Shown: positions 45,927-58,000 of the stretch, piece by piece
How the letters are laid out: the number at the start of each line of letters is the position of its first letter
Numbering within the stretch: the stretch's first letter is position 1
Position numbers and translations under genes: made by a program
Notes under the pieces: generated by a model
Told to the model about the DNA's origin: nothing
Database searches by the model: none
The model's input: the letters and a program-made list of their open reading frames with translations, nothing else
Assembly (NCBI GenBank): GCA_027475525.1
Contig: JAMWFC010000055.1
Span: forward strand, 186,001 to 250,000
From: Macrolepiota albuminosa
Taxonomy: Eukaryota > Basidiomycota > Agaricomycetes > Agaricales > Agaricaceae
DNA: 64,000 nucleotides
Direction of reading: 5' to 3'

Positions 45927-47603
45927 TCAGATAGATGACTCAGACGCCTTGGAGAGTGCTCGTCGAAGACGTTGTCGCAGCGGATTATCCTGTACCGGTG
46001 AGCCTGTCATTCTGCCAACAGCGTGCACTTCTTCGCCTGGCAGAGGGACACATGTTCCTGGAGTTGTAGTAGGTTCTGGCTGAGAAGATGAGGAGCTCGG
46101 ACGGTCAATACCCCTGGCAGAGGGACACATGTTCCTGGAGTTGTAGTAGGTTCTGGCTGAGAAGATGAGGAGCTCGGACGGTCAATACCGCTGGACCATC
46201 TTCAACAACTTCAACAGTCTCAACAACAATGGCGACACGTGTCCAGCGACGGTAGCGAGTGTACTATATCGCATGATTGGCAGAAGGTCATTAAGAGAGA
46301 GAAATATGTATACATACCTTACTCATACCACCCTTACCGCCCGGATTCTCCCACTTGTTGTCACCATACACCCAACCATCCGCATCTGTCGCGATGTGAT
46401 CCTCCTCGGGATAGTCCTCATGGACGTCTTCAGCTGCAGAAGTAGATGGTGTGGCATTACTAGTGGTACATAAGCTAGACTCGCGCATTTTGCCTGCAGC
46501 TTTAAGTAACTTGCTCCCAGTCGATTCGTTTGCAGAAACCTCGGAAGTATCCTCAGGGATGGGCCGTGCTATGCGGGAAAACGCGCCGCCTTCGCGATGG
46601 ACGACAACGCGCCAATCAGGCTCCTCCCAGCGCCAAATTGCAGTACGTTTGACACGGCGACCCTTTCCGTCGGGAAGAAACACGGTCGTTGCACTTGGAA
46701 GGGCAAACGCATTTGGAGGTGATACAGGTGCATGGATGGGCGGGGGCGAGCACCACGACGGACGCTCACCAGGAAGAGGGCAAACGCATTTGGAGGTGAT
46801 ACAGGTGCATGGATGGGCGGGGGCGAGCACCACGACGGACGCTCACCAGGAAGTAGGCAGCGGTCCAGTCGAGACCCATCCACCAACGCTGATTCTCATA
46901 GATGGTAAAGAGGAAGCGAAGGGCGGGGACGGGAAGGGGAGACGATGAAGTTGGGTGATAGGATAAAACGGTTTGTGGCAGAGGATCACCTGTGAGGACA
47001 GAAACAAGGTAACGGAATGCATGACGAAGGTAAGCAGACCGAGACAGAGTAGAGATGATCAGCGCAGTAAATGGGGCACGTGCGGGTAACGGAATGCATG
47101 ACGAAGGTAAGCAGACCGAGACAGAGTAGAGATGATCAGCGCAGTAAATGGGGCACGTGCGACGAGGACAGCGGTGCCCAGAGGGCGAGGAGGATACGCA
47201 GGGGAATGAGGTAGGTAAGGAGAAGGTAGGGGACATAGACGACGGCGACAAGACGTATGAGCGACAGCGGAGGCGGTGTGGACGGTGTCTTTGGGAGAAG
47301 AGTGTTGATGACGGAGAGGTCAGCAAGGATGTTCTGCAGTGTCTTCTCTGTGGCTGGAGACGGGCACTCATGGGAGGCGATGGAGAGCACGACGGCGACG
47401 AGCAGAGGGAGCAGATAGCGCAGAACAGGTTCAGACAGCAGACAGAGAGCCCACCAGAGCGCGATGCCGAGGAAGCCGTCGTACCACGACGACCTCCAGG
47501 CGATTGTCTGGAGAACACGACGGAGAGCAGCGAGGAAGGGTGCGTGGGGGACGAGGGCGGCGGTGAGGGACGGGGGGACCGTGGTGGCCAGGTCGACGAG
47601 CAT
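45927..47603 (-). CDS. PEX24/28/29/30-like peroxisomal membrane protein with dysferlin domain
   Basis: An integral membrane protein of the peroxin/dysferlin-domain family that regulates peroxisome size, number or ER contacts. The N-terminus MLVDLATTVPPSLTAALV leads to a reticulon-like hydrophobic region (SSWYDGFLGIALWWALCLLS; VVYVPYLLLTYLIPLRILLA). The DysFN part reads RFLFTIYENQRWWMGLDWTA, then LLPGERPSW, PPNAFALPSATTVFLPDGKG and RTAIWRWEEPDWRVVVHREG. The DysFC-like part is WVYGDNKWENPGGKGGMSK followed after an intron by YTRYRRWTR. A basic tail ends QRLRRALSKASESSI. Duplications G, H and I cut the gene. Independently, the frame slips by one base near 47176 and near 46858, each fixed by one extra C on the coding strand. 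The start is 12 bp from the divergent PIG-V start. Confidence 0.72.
46036..46189. repeat. Exact 77-bp tandem duplication G
   Basis: Copies 46036-46112 and 46113-46189 are identical. Inside the C-terminal coding region of the PEX-like gene. Confidence 0.97.
46700..46853. repeat. Exact 77-bp tandem duplication H
   Basis: Copies 46700-46776 and 46777-46853 are identical. Inside the dysferlin N domain of the PEX-like gene; collapsing it joins ERPSW...NAFAL to PSATTVFLPDG. Confidence 0.97.
47008..47161. repeat. Exact 77-bp tandem duplication I
   Basis: Copies 47008-47084 and 47085-47161 are identical. Inside the PEX-like gene, between the hydrophobic region and the dysferlin domain. Confidence 0.97.
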
Positions 47604-47615
47604 TGTTGAAATCAC

Positions 47616-48848
47616 ATGTTCGTGTCTGCGCTCGTCGTCGCCGTCGTCGCCCGCGTCCTGCCCCTCTTCGACGTGTCGCCCCGTCTCCAACGCCCCTTGT
47701 CGGCCGCCGTGCGCTGGGATGCCCTCCACTTCGTTGCCATCGCCGACGCCGGCTACAAGTACGAGAACCAGTGGGCGTTTCTCCCCGGCGTCCCCTGGCT
47801 CATCAACCTCCTCGGTTTCCAGTCCAACGCCTACATATGGCCCGTCGTCCTCCTCGTCGTAGCCGCCGATGCCGCGCGAACCCTCTACCGCCTCACGCGC
47901 TTCCACTTTCCCGCCTCGCCAGCCGTCGCCCGTCTCGTCGTCGTGCTATCGCTCTTTCCCAGCAGTCCTGCTACCCTTTATCTCGCTCCATATGCAGAGC
48001 CATTTTTCACAAATCTTTCTTACAGAGGTATCGTCGGTTTTTCTACGCTCTCAACCCGCGTTGAACAAAGCCTCCAGGTATGCTTTACGCTGCACAACAT
48101 GACTGGCTATGCGCGACCTTGTGCTTCGTCCTCGCCAGCTTCTTTCGCTCCAATGGCATCCTTCTCGCTGGTTACCTCGTCTGGGGTCTCGTCGTCCAAC
48201 CGTTTCTCGACCGTAGACAGGTCCATAAATATTACATCTACACTACTCATCGTCTGACCGGTCCTTTTCTAGCTCTCCCTCCTCAAAGTGTCATACTCCA
48301 TCGTACTATCGGCTTGCGTGGCCGCCCCGTTCATCTACCACAACTACAGCGCTTATCGTCTCTTCTGCAATGTCGCCAACGAACCAGAATGGTGCCACCA
48401 CATCCCACCGTCTATTTATTCCCATGTCCAAGCACACTATTGGAATAACGGCTTCCTTCACTACTGGACATCCGCCCAAATTCCCAATTTTATCATTGCA
48501 TCCCCTCCTCTTGTCCTTCTCACAGTATTCTCTGTACAGCACGTCAAGATACTTGCTTCCAAGTTCCTATTCAATGGCGTCGGGGACACCAAGAAAGAAG
48601 CAAGTCCATTTGCAAAGCCGTCTATCACCCCACACCTTGTACATTCCCTTGTAATGTGTATCACTCTAGTTTTCTTCTCCCATACCCAGATCGTGCTTCG
48701 CCTTGCTGCCGCCCTCCCAACCCTTTATTGGGCTGCCGCTTGGCTTTTCATTTCACCAAGTCCCTGGGCCAAAGTCTGGATTTGGTGGAGTGTACTCTGG
48801 GGGTGCATCAGTCTGGGCCTCTGGACAGCTTTTCTCCCGCCTGCTTAG
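47616..48848 (+). CDS. GPI18: GPI mannosyltransferase II (GPI18/PIG-V)
   Basis: Adds the second mannose (alpha-1,6) to the GPI-anchor precursor in the ER lumen. A multi-pass membrane protein with the family N-terminal pattern: VLPLFDVSPRLQRPLSAAVR then WDALHFVAIADAGYKYENQW and AFLPGVPWLI. PATLYLAPYAEPFFTNLSYRG and CFVLASFFRSNGILLAGYLV follow, and AAPFIYHNYSAYRLFC with EPEWCHHIPPSIYSHVQAHY covers the conserved Trp-Cys region. YWNNGFLHYWTSAQIPNFII is also typical. The last exon ends GCISLGLWTAFLPPA. Two introns (near 48026-48078 and 48221-48276) are implied. The start at 47616 gives a hydrophobic N-terminus; the other ATG at 47603 is in a different frame. About 365-370 residues. Confidence 0.87.
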
Positions 48849-49070
48849 CATCAGAAACTTAAAAACGCATTTTCAATTTATTATAACCACAAAGAGACAC
48901 TTGTAGCAAAGTACTAATCGTGCATAATAGACAACCCAGACAAAAGTGTTACGGGTATATGGTAGGTGTTTGAGAAAAAGAGTGGAGCAAAATTTCTGGA
49001 ATGTCCAGAGTCCGTTACTATGCAAATGCAGAGGGGGCAGGCAGTCCAAGAGCGGTCACAATGTCATGGC

Positions 49071-52000
49071 TTAAGACGACGACGTTTCAGAAGCAGCTGG
49101 TGCTGCCGATGTCGCATTGGATGTGGCAGAGGCACCAGCAGTCGCAGAAGGTTCCGTTGTCGATTTAGCCACGGAGTCTGTATTGGGTGATCCCGTAGAA
49201 GACGTTTCGCTCCCCTCTTTAGCACCAGTCGCCGTCGTCTCAGGTTCTGTTGTCTTGGACTCTGTCACAAGGCTCGACGATGGCGACAATGAAGACGATG
49301 AGGACGATGAAGATGACGCCGCCTGGATCGCTTTCGCCTTCTCCTTGAGCGCCGCCGGCGTCAACGCGAGGTTGTATGTCGTTGGCACCGCTTTCTGGTT
49401 GAGCTTGAGCCACGGGATCTGGTATCCTCCCTGTCCGACACGCAGTGTTGCCGCAGCAAAGACATCAAGCTCTTGGAGTGGGATAATGTTAAGAGACGCG
49501 ATTGCGCCTTTTACGAGCAAGACGTTCGGGACTGTGCCCGAATTAACGGTTTGTCCTGGGGGAATGACAAAGGAGTCAAAGTGTTGCCCGAATGAAGCGT
49601 ATATTGTGCCATCAACACCGGAGTCAGACTGGATGAACTCGAGCACAAGTTCCGCATCAAGAGGATTGTGCAGCTGGGAGAAAATTAAGGTAAAGAAAAG
49701 AGCAAAGCAGAAGTGACTTACATCAAAATTGATGGATACGATATTGGTCATCAGGCTCTCGAGAGTGATCGTAACCGAGATATGAGTAATAAAGTTTGGC
49801 TGGTTGAGACCTATGCACATTTATTCAGCGGAGACGAATAGTGTGTAAATGATTCCCTTCACCAGTCAATTGTGTACTCAGCTGCAGTTGCGCCAGGCCA
49901 ACGCTAAGAGAGACAAATGGGCTACTGCTGTCGTCACCGTGAATGGTAAGGTCCAATGTATCGCCGGTCTGGATGAACTGGGTTAAAAATGCCTTTTCAC
50001 CCAGTAAGTGTCAATGTTTCTCAGCAGAAAACGCAGTGCATATCATACCTGAGCAGTAGTATCATTGGCATTGTCCGGCTGGTAACGGAACTCAGCAATG
50101 CTTGGGTTTTTTCCGGGAACAAGATGTAGAGGCTAACATGCGGTTCAGCGCGTGTATACTATCATTCTGTTGGAATTTCTTACATCAATGACCGCACGTC
50201 CTAACTTGGTACCTGAAAAGATGACAGGCAATGAGACATCAACTGTATTGAGAGTGACGTTTGAGGGATTTTGAAGAATAGTAGTGAGCGGCGAGATAAT
50301 GTATTCGCTTCCACCTGCACCCCCACTGCCTTGGATCGACACGTTACTCAAAGTCGCGGTGTGCTCGAACGCATTGAAACCTTTGCATCAAACGATCAAT
50401 GATACCTTCATTGTGAAGAGAAGACAAACGAACCCTTCAGGGAAGAAGCAACGTTGATCCCGACTCCAGAGATAGCGACGTTACCAATGGCCGTCTTTGC
50501 CGTGACATCTGCAGTCCCTTTGAGGTTCAAGTCAACTTTGTCTTGTAGCGTAACTCCAGCGAACAACTGGGCAAATCCAGCTTGATTTAGAGCCACTAAA
50601 GGCACGTTCTCGAAAGAGGTGACGAGATCTGCGACGTTCCCAGTCGATACTCCTCCAACGGCGGCTGTTTTGGGTATGGTAAGCTAGAATATAATTTGTT
50701 AGTAATTGAGCAAAATCTCCAAAGTCGCCTCACCTTCGCGATGTCTACACCGCCACCATTCAGGATTAAGGTCTGTCCAGCTTCAATGACTTGAAGGGAG
50801 AAGCCGAACGGATTCTTGTACTTGGCAAGCGTAAAATGAGAGCTCGCGGGCGGCGCAAACGCCTGGTCTTGATTGTCCAAGGTAATGGTGAGATCGTTCA
50901 ATTCGATAGCTTGTATGACCTGCTCCACGGTTAATATTCTTCAAGAGACACTGAAGCCAATACTCGCATCGGATTTCTGCCCGGGTAAGGTTACCTCGAG
51001 ACTCAGTGTTTTGAACGCCGTGCTCAACCAAGTTACTGGTTCATCCGTTCCACTCGGTTGTACAGAATCTCCCTTTGTTATCAACGTCTGGTCTTTCCCA
51101 GCCAAAAAGTTTGAAAAGAGAATGCCTAGGTTATCCAAGTTGTTTCCAGTCTGAGGAAGCATACGACCAGATAGATGGTTCGTCGTTTTGGCACCTGGAG
51201 CCAGGAAGAGGTCATTTCCGGACAACGCTGCGTAGAATAAGTGATATGAAGACAGGAGGGAGATCGAGACAACTTACGACCAACAAATGTGTCCTGGAAG
51301 AAGGACTGGAACGTGACGGTCCCAAGATCGATACCCAGCTCTTAAGAAAGACATCAGGACTAAAAGGAAAATTAATGCAACTAATAATGAACCCACGAGC
51401 AGCAGATGGAATAAGAGCATCTGTTTCAATGTGAATCCCTCCCGCAGGGTCGTCCGATGGAAGTTTAAAGTTGCTGATGGTAACCCCTGGCAGACCATTG
51501 AATGCTTTGAACGAGACGACCTTGCTTAATGTGACGTTCTCGAATATCGTTCCGAGTGCCGTCAACCGAACTTTAGATGTCGATACAGTCCATTCAAACG
51601 TGGGCTCATGAAGTAGGGCAGTTGCGAACGACGTGAATCTGTTCAAACGGGTCACAATCAAAGGAACAAACTTTTTTTCTAGATCGTTGACATACTCCGA
51701 AGAATCTGTAATTGTCAAATGACCACTCGTGCGGTACTCCGGTACACCGGAATTGGCGGCAGCACAGACTAGTGGAAGTACGGATCAGCAAGGACATTTG
51801 GTTTTCCATCTACCACCAACCTGGAGGGAGACTGATTGTCGCAATATCTCGTCCTTGCCATGAGACTCTATAGCACGATCAAATAAATACCGATTGAATT
51901 GAATGGAAAACTCACGTAAGAGGCTCGGTGAACTCTATAAAAGCATCCAGGGGTCCAACATTCGTTAAAGATCCAGCGAGTGAAAGATCAAACCCATCGT

Positions 52001-55000
52001 CCTTTATGTTGCTGCCAAACAACGTTGAAATAGGAACAAAAAGACGAAAATATCAACGTACGTGATATTTGCCTCCGTGAATTTCAGGATTGAAGCATCA
52101 ACAAGATGTTGCGTGACTGGTCCGGCAATTCAACGTACGTGATATTTGCCTCCGTGAATTTCAGGATTGAAGCATCAACAAGATGTTGCGTGACTGGTCC
52201 GGCAATGTACCAACGAGAAACAAGGCCGTTTTATCTGTCTTGATAGGGGTCAAATTGAGTACTAATGAAGAAAGCATGGCGCAAGGTGATACTTACTACT
52301 GCAGGGACATCCTTCTGATCGAATGATAGATCTGCGGCGACTAGAGATGCGATTAAGTATCCCGATGAATAGTACCAAAATCTAAATGATCCTCACAGTC
52401 ATCTAACTTCAAAGAAGAATCGACTGCCAAGTCGACCTTGAGGCCAGAAAGTGTTTTCAAAATAGCTCCTGTGGCGTCAAATTGGTTTCCGCTGTACAGA
52501 AATTTAGTGATTGCACGCTAGAAGATAAGGTAATGGCATGCCTGACGCATTTCGGTGCACTCGTGTCTACCGAAGTCACAACCTGAAAGGTTCTCAACAG
52601 ACATGACTTGTCAGAAAGTCATGTTACGTACCGGAGGCTTGAAATCAGGATTAGAGATTACGAACTGGAACAGCTGTGTCAGTGGTCCAAGGTCCACTCC
52701 GTTTTGTTGTGAGGCGATAGTCAACAGTTGAATGGTTGCCATGGGATCAAGATTATATTCCAATGGCAAGTTCGGCGAGGTCACAGTGGAGTGACCGTCG
52801 GCGTGTACAGGTTTGGAGGAAACATCGACGCTGTTAATTTTTCCTAGTTGCACACCATGATAGGTAGCAGTTGCGCCAACTTTCAATAGATTTATGCTTG
52901 CGGTGAAAGGATTGGCAAGTGTGAAAGCAGTGGACGCCACTCCTGTTTTCACGATGTCGATTGGGAAGGTGAGGGAAACACTCTTGATCAGAGTACTGTG
53001 TAACGCAGGGATGCTAACTGGAGACAAACGGATCTGAGAGAGTGCGGATTGGAGTGAGGGAATAGCTGTTGAATCCGAAGTCCCAGCAATCGTCGTGTCA
53101 ACGTCGACACCCTGCACAAAGTTCTGCAACAGGGCGCGGCCGGCCGAAAGAGCTCCTCCTTGCGGAGCATAATGGACATCTTGTTAAAAGGTTTGATTCA
53201 GATTGCCACAATCTCTCACACACAGTACTGGGAACCTTGCGGAGCATAATGGACATCTTGTTAAAAGGTTTGATTCAGATTGCCACAATCTCTCACACAC
53301 AGTACTGGGAAGGGCATACCAATTGAATAATTAGCACTTCCTGGTTTTATCACCAAGTTGCTCTAACGTTTAACGCATCAGAATCGAACAAAGGGGTCAT
53401 AACATGACAATTGACAAACCATTTCTGCCATGCCGATAGTTTGATCCCTGGATACAATAAGTACAAAGGATTAGAACGGGTCCGGGCATGACGTACTCAA
53501 ACTGCAAGGAAAAGCCAACATCTCCCGTTCCTTTGAGGACTCAGCTTCATGTTGCATCCGTTTTTTGGTAACACTCACCGATGGTAAGATTACTTGTAGA
53601 AGACAATTTAGATCGACTTTCTGCTCCAAGATATCAGAAAAAACTCACCTGGGGTTGAACAAAGTACTATCGACTTTGATGAGGAGGTAATTGGGGAACC
53701 CATGATTGATTTCGACATTGTTGACTAAAACAGGTTTGGCATTCAGGCCTTGTAAACCGGCAATTGACGAGTCCAACGAAAATTCAATGCCTTCCAGGGT
53801 TAGGAGTCCAACAGCGGTCTGAGCATCAGCATTGGCAGAACCAGATAAATGAATGGTTTGAGTCTTTCCGACAGTCGTTGCGGCAAGGAACTTGTCGAAA
53901 GTAGAATGCTGATCTGAAGACACTGCAAAAGGCACGTTATCAAAGGTAAGATGGATGATGCGCTGGGAAACGTCAGTCTTGCTCGGAGCTTTGGGCAAGA
54001 CTAGTTGAGCAAACGGAGTGCCCTCAAACCCAATGTTTATGGTCTGCTCAAGAGCAGTTATATCAAGAGGGAAACCAAAAGGAAGGGAGAATGCAGCATC
54101 CGTTGATTGACTACTTGCTGAGGGGCTATATGCGGTATCCTTGGTAAAAAGAAGTTGTAGTTCGTTCAGTCCAATTGTTTTGATAATGTTTTGCACGCCA
54201 CGGTTTGGGAATATTGTAGCTATACGAAGGGATTTGATACCTTCGTTGAGCCACGTCACCTGGTTGATCAGTATAAGCTTCCACGTGTGATTCAAATCAG
54301 TAAGCCAGGACCCACGTCTTTAGAACCTGCACTTGCGCCCCGAACTTCGACGGTGCTATCCTTGCCGTGCACAAAGTTATTAAAAATCCCGGAAACCGCT
54401 GAAAGGCCAGCAGCGGAAGTCTGAGGGATAAGACGCCCCACAAGAGCGAGGTCAGAAGTTGTTTCAGGCATGAGGTTCACAGCTCCGGTGCTTAGAACAG
54501 GAGCAATCAGGGTGTCTCCAACGAACGTATCAAACCCAATAGAGTTTAAAGCAATCCCGACTTGGGAAGGCTGTAAAATTCCAGTTGAACGGAGCATGCT
54601 TGTGATAGCGCGCAAGTTCACTTACATTCGACGTCGTCGCCTCGAGGGTGAGGCGAATACCTCCGGAAGGGTCATTGGATGGTAAGTCAAAAGTTTTTAT
54701 GTTGACACCACCCTTGAGACCGTTGAATCCCTTCAGAGTGACAACCTTCTGAGTGAGTACTATGCCCGGCACGCTTATTCCTAAATTGTAAGTTAGTTAA
54801 TCTATGTCATCGCGGCGGCCTCTCCAACTCACCGAGAGCGGTGACTATAACAAGGCATGAGTCAAGGTCTCATACTTTCTGAATGACAGCATGACAAACA
54901 TACCTGAAACATTTTGTGCCGAAATATCCCATTCAAAGGACTCCTCCGTGAGCAATGTCTAGACATTGAGTTCAAGCATTATAAGGCAAAGGCGGTAAAT

Positions 55001-58000
55001 ATATCAACCTTGGTGAAATCCGTTAGATGAGCAACATTAGCGACTTCGAATGACGAAGTTGCATCAATGGTGCCCCCAATATTCCCTGTGACCTTGACAT
55101 CATCCAATTTTATGTTCCCCAACGGCTGGTCGGCCCAGCTGACGGTTAAGCCAGAAGGGAACGAAATGACGGCGTCGACTACAGAGTCATAATTTCAGAA
55201 GCAACTTTGTCGCATCACGTTCCGCAACTTACAAGGTCCAGCATTGCCAATATTACCTTTCATTCGGGTACCTACCAATTTGTCAGAAGACGATACAATA
55301 CATGCAGAAGTTCAAGCCACCGAATGAATTTTCTTCAGGATCGGTGATAAGGACACTCGAAATCCTAGATATCATTCAGCATCGCATCGTGTCGTGCATA
55401 CCGGAGGCGAGCAAGGCTCTCACCCTAATGATGATCCACCCACTATCTGCTGGACTATTGGCTGAGCCAAGACAGGAAGAATCAAATCAAGACTCTTGTC
55501 CGTCGTAGTCGGTACACTGGACTGTGTATACTGCAAAGCTGTCTTGTAATCACCTACCATGACAGTCTTAGTACACTGTGTGCAGCTGATGACTGCAGCT
55601 TACCTATTGTAACGTCCACATTGAGGGCTACATCAGATTTCAATTTCTTGAAGGCAGTGTTGACGAAGTTCGGTAAATTAAAACCACTATAAGATCAGTC
55701 AAGATGAGACCACACTTCAGAATAATATTCATACTCAAAAATGTTGGCACGGCGCTTAAATTTGGGCGGCTCGCCAGTGATGGAAAGGTATTTGATGCCA
55801 CCAAGCTCAACGACTGCATCCAGGGGATCAACATCCAGTCCAGCCTCTACTGCCAGTGCGCGAGTCAATGTGAAGAGGGCTGCAGGGTCAAAATTCATAT
55901 TCAGATCCAACGTTGGCGACTCCGTCGTAGAATTGGGAGCGGATTTGAAATTGACGTCCGATTCGATGCTGCCGAGGAGAATGCCAAATGAAGAAACAGT
56001 GGAAGAGATCTTGGTGATCTCAAGAGGTGCACTGAACGGGTTGGCTAGGGAAACTTTGACATGGCTGATGTTATTGCTTCGTCCAGTTGTCGACAGAACT
56101 AATAAACCTGCCCTTAGTAGTAAACATAAGCAATAGACTTTGTCACTTCACTTTCTAATGCGGCGGTATCAATAAGATTCGCCTTAAGGCCAGGCAAGAT
56201 GACATCGATGTTCAGTGTCTCAAAAGCCTCGACAAGCGAAGCAATTTTAGTGCTTTCATTGAATCCAGCTATCGTTAATTGTACATCTGTGAGGAAGTTT
56301 GGATCAGTTCTGATAAGTACGGTAAGCCAGCTTACGCACCTTTCTTTCCAACAAAGTCATTAAGCGTTTGCTGGCCTTGCGCATTGCTGTTAACCTATGG
56401 AACAAGACCTCAGTGCTATGTAGGATGTAAAAGTGCCGAGCCATTTACATCGAAGATGGAAGTTGCATGGAACGTGTTGTTTCCCCTTGCAAGAACGAGA
56501 CTCGGGATAAGCGACGTACCAAGCACAGCACCGTCTCGAAGGAGCTGCAAAGCTAAAGTTCCGGAATATCAGGGTTGAGGGTCCGCGATAAGATAGACAG
56601 CGGCAGACGCACTCAAATCACCGGTCGCAAGATCAATGCTGGACGGATTGAAAATCGAGACTACTCAGAGATCAATCGGACAACTCGGAGCCTTGAGAAA
56701 ATAATAATACGAACCAACGATTCCAAGGTTGATCCCAGCTTGATTTCCGCCTTGTACATCAACGCTTTCGATCGTCGTGAGTCCTTTGAGCCCCTTAAGA
56801 CCATTGAGAGTCGTTGTCACGTTGACTTTGATAGCGTCCAAGGTAATTTGGCCTAAACTTGTGTTTGTCACTGCACGAGTCTTTCCAATGAGGTAGAATT
56901 CAACCGCGTCAAGGCTGGTCAGGTTTGCGTCTTAATTACGTAAGCCAATGTACTTTGGTAAAGTAAGAAATGACATACTGAATTTGGAAAAGGCCGGATG
57001 CTGAGGGTCAGGGCAACTTAGGTTTGTATTGGAGATCGTTGTATTGATCGTCCCTTCAGTGTCAACTGGGCTGAGGACCGATATAGACGACTTTGAAGCC
57101 CCGGGAGGCTAATGGTGGGGTTAGTATATACTATCCCTTTTCATTCCGCAGCATCCTCCTACCGTTGAGAGACCAGCGACATGAACACCATCTAGTGTAA
57201 CGATAGTAAAGTCATTCTGGATTTCATCAATTGCAAGACCGAATCCAAAAGGCAATTCTTATCATTTGGGTTAGATAATCGAATGATTAGAGAAGAACTG
57301 CTGGCTCACGTAGCGATGCTTGTACAGAGTTACTCTTGGCACCCGGAGTCCATGGCGAATTTTCGTCAAACTCCAGCCCTAAGCTACCTATGCTAATGCT
57401 TTGAATTGGATTGATTGCATTGAATGCCTTAAATGGCACATCGAGAATGAGTGACTGCAATCCTTGATTGAGCCACGAGATGGAAGAGTTATCGTTTTGC
57501 AGTGTTGACTGCCCGATGGCTTTGACTGGCGAGCTTTCCCCGTTCAGGTAGTTCGTGAACAACTCAGATACGACTGCCAGGCTCTCTGGCTCTGCTTGGC
57601 GCTTCACGAGCTTTCCCCGTTCAGGTAGTTCGTGAACAACTCAGATACGACTGCCAGGCTCTCTGGCTCTGCTTGGCGCTTCAGAAACCCGAAAGTGTGA
57701 TATCATTGGCTTTGGGCATCTGTAGACAGTTAACTCGGAATATACGATACACCGCAGATAATGGCCATGCAACTCACAATGACGGCATTGGTACCAGCTC
57801 CTGTTCCAAGCGAGACGTTCTTGTACGATAACTCAAAAACGACAGTGCCAAGATTTATAGAGAAAGGACTAGAAAGAGTTATGGTCCGTTAGCAACCAAT
57901 CTTTATCTCATATAAGGTATGAAGAACCTCGGATTGTCCAACTGTGTAACTGCTACAAAGTTGATGCCACCGGCCGGATTATCGCTCGGAAGCTGGAGGT

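Noticed and set aside
31079..57683. 77-bp duplications as biological minisatellites or transposon footprints
   Set aside because: Twelve unrelated sequences share exactly the same unit length and copy number, and there is no shared target motif or flanking inverted repeat. An assembly cause is far simpler.
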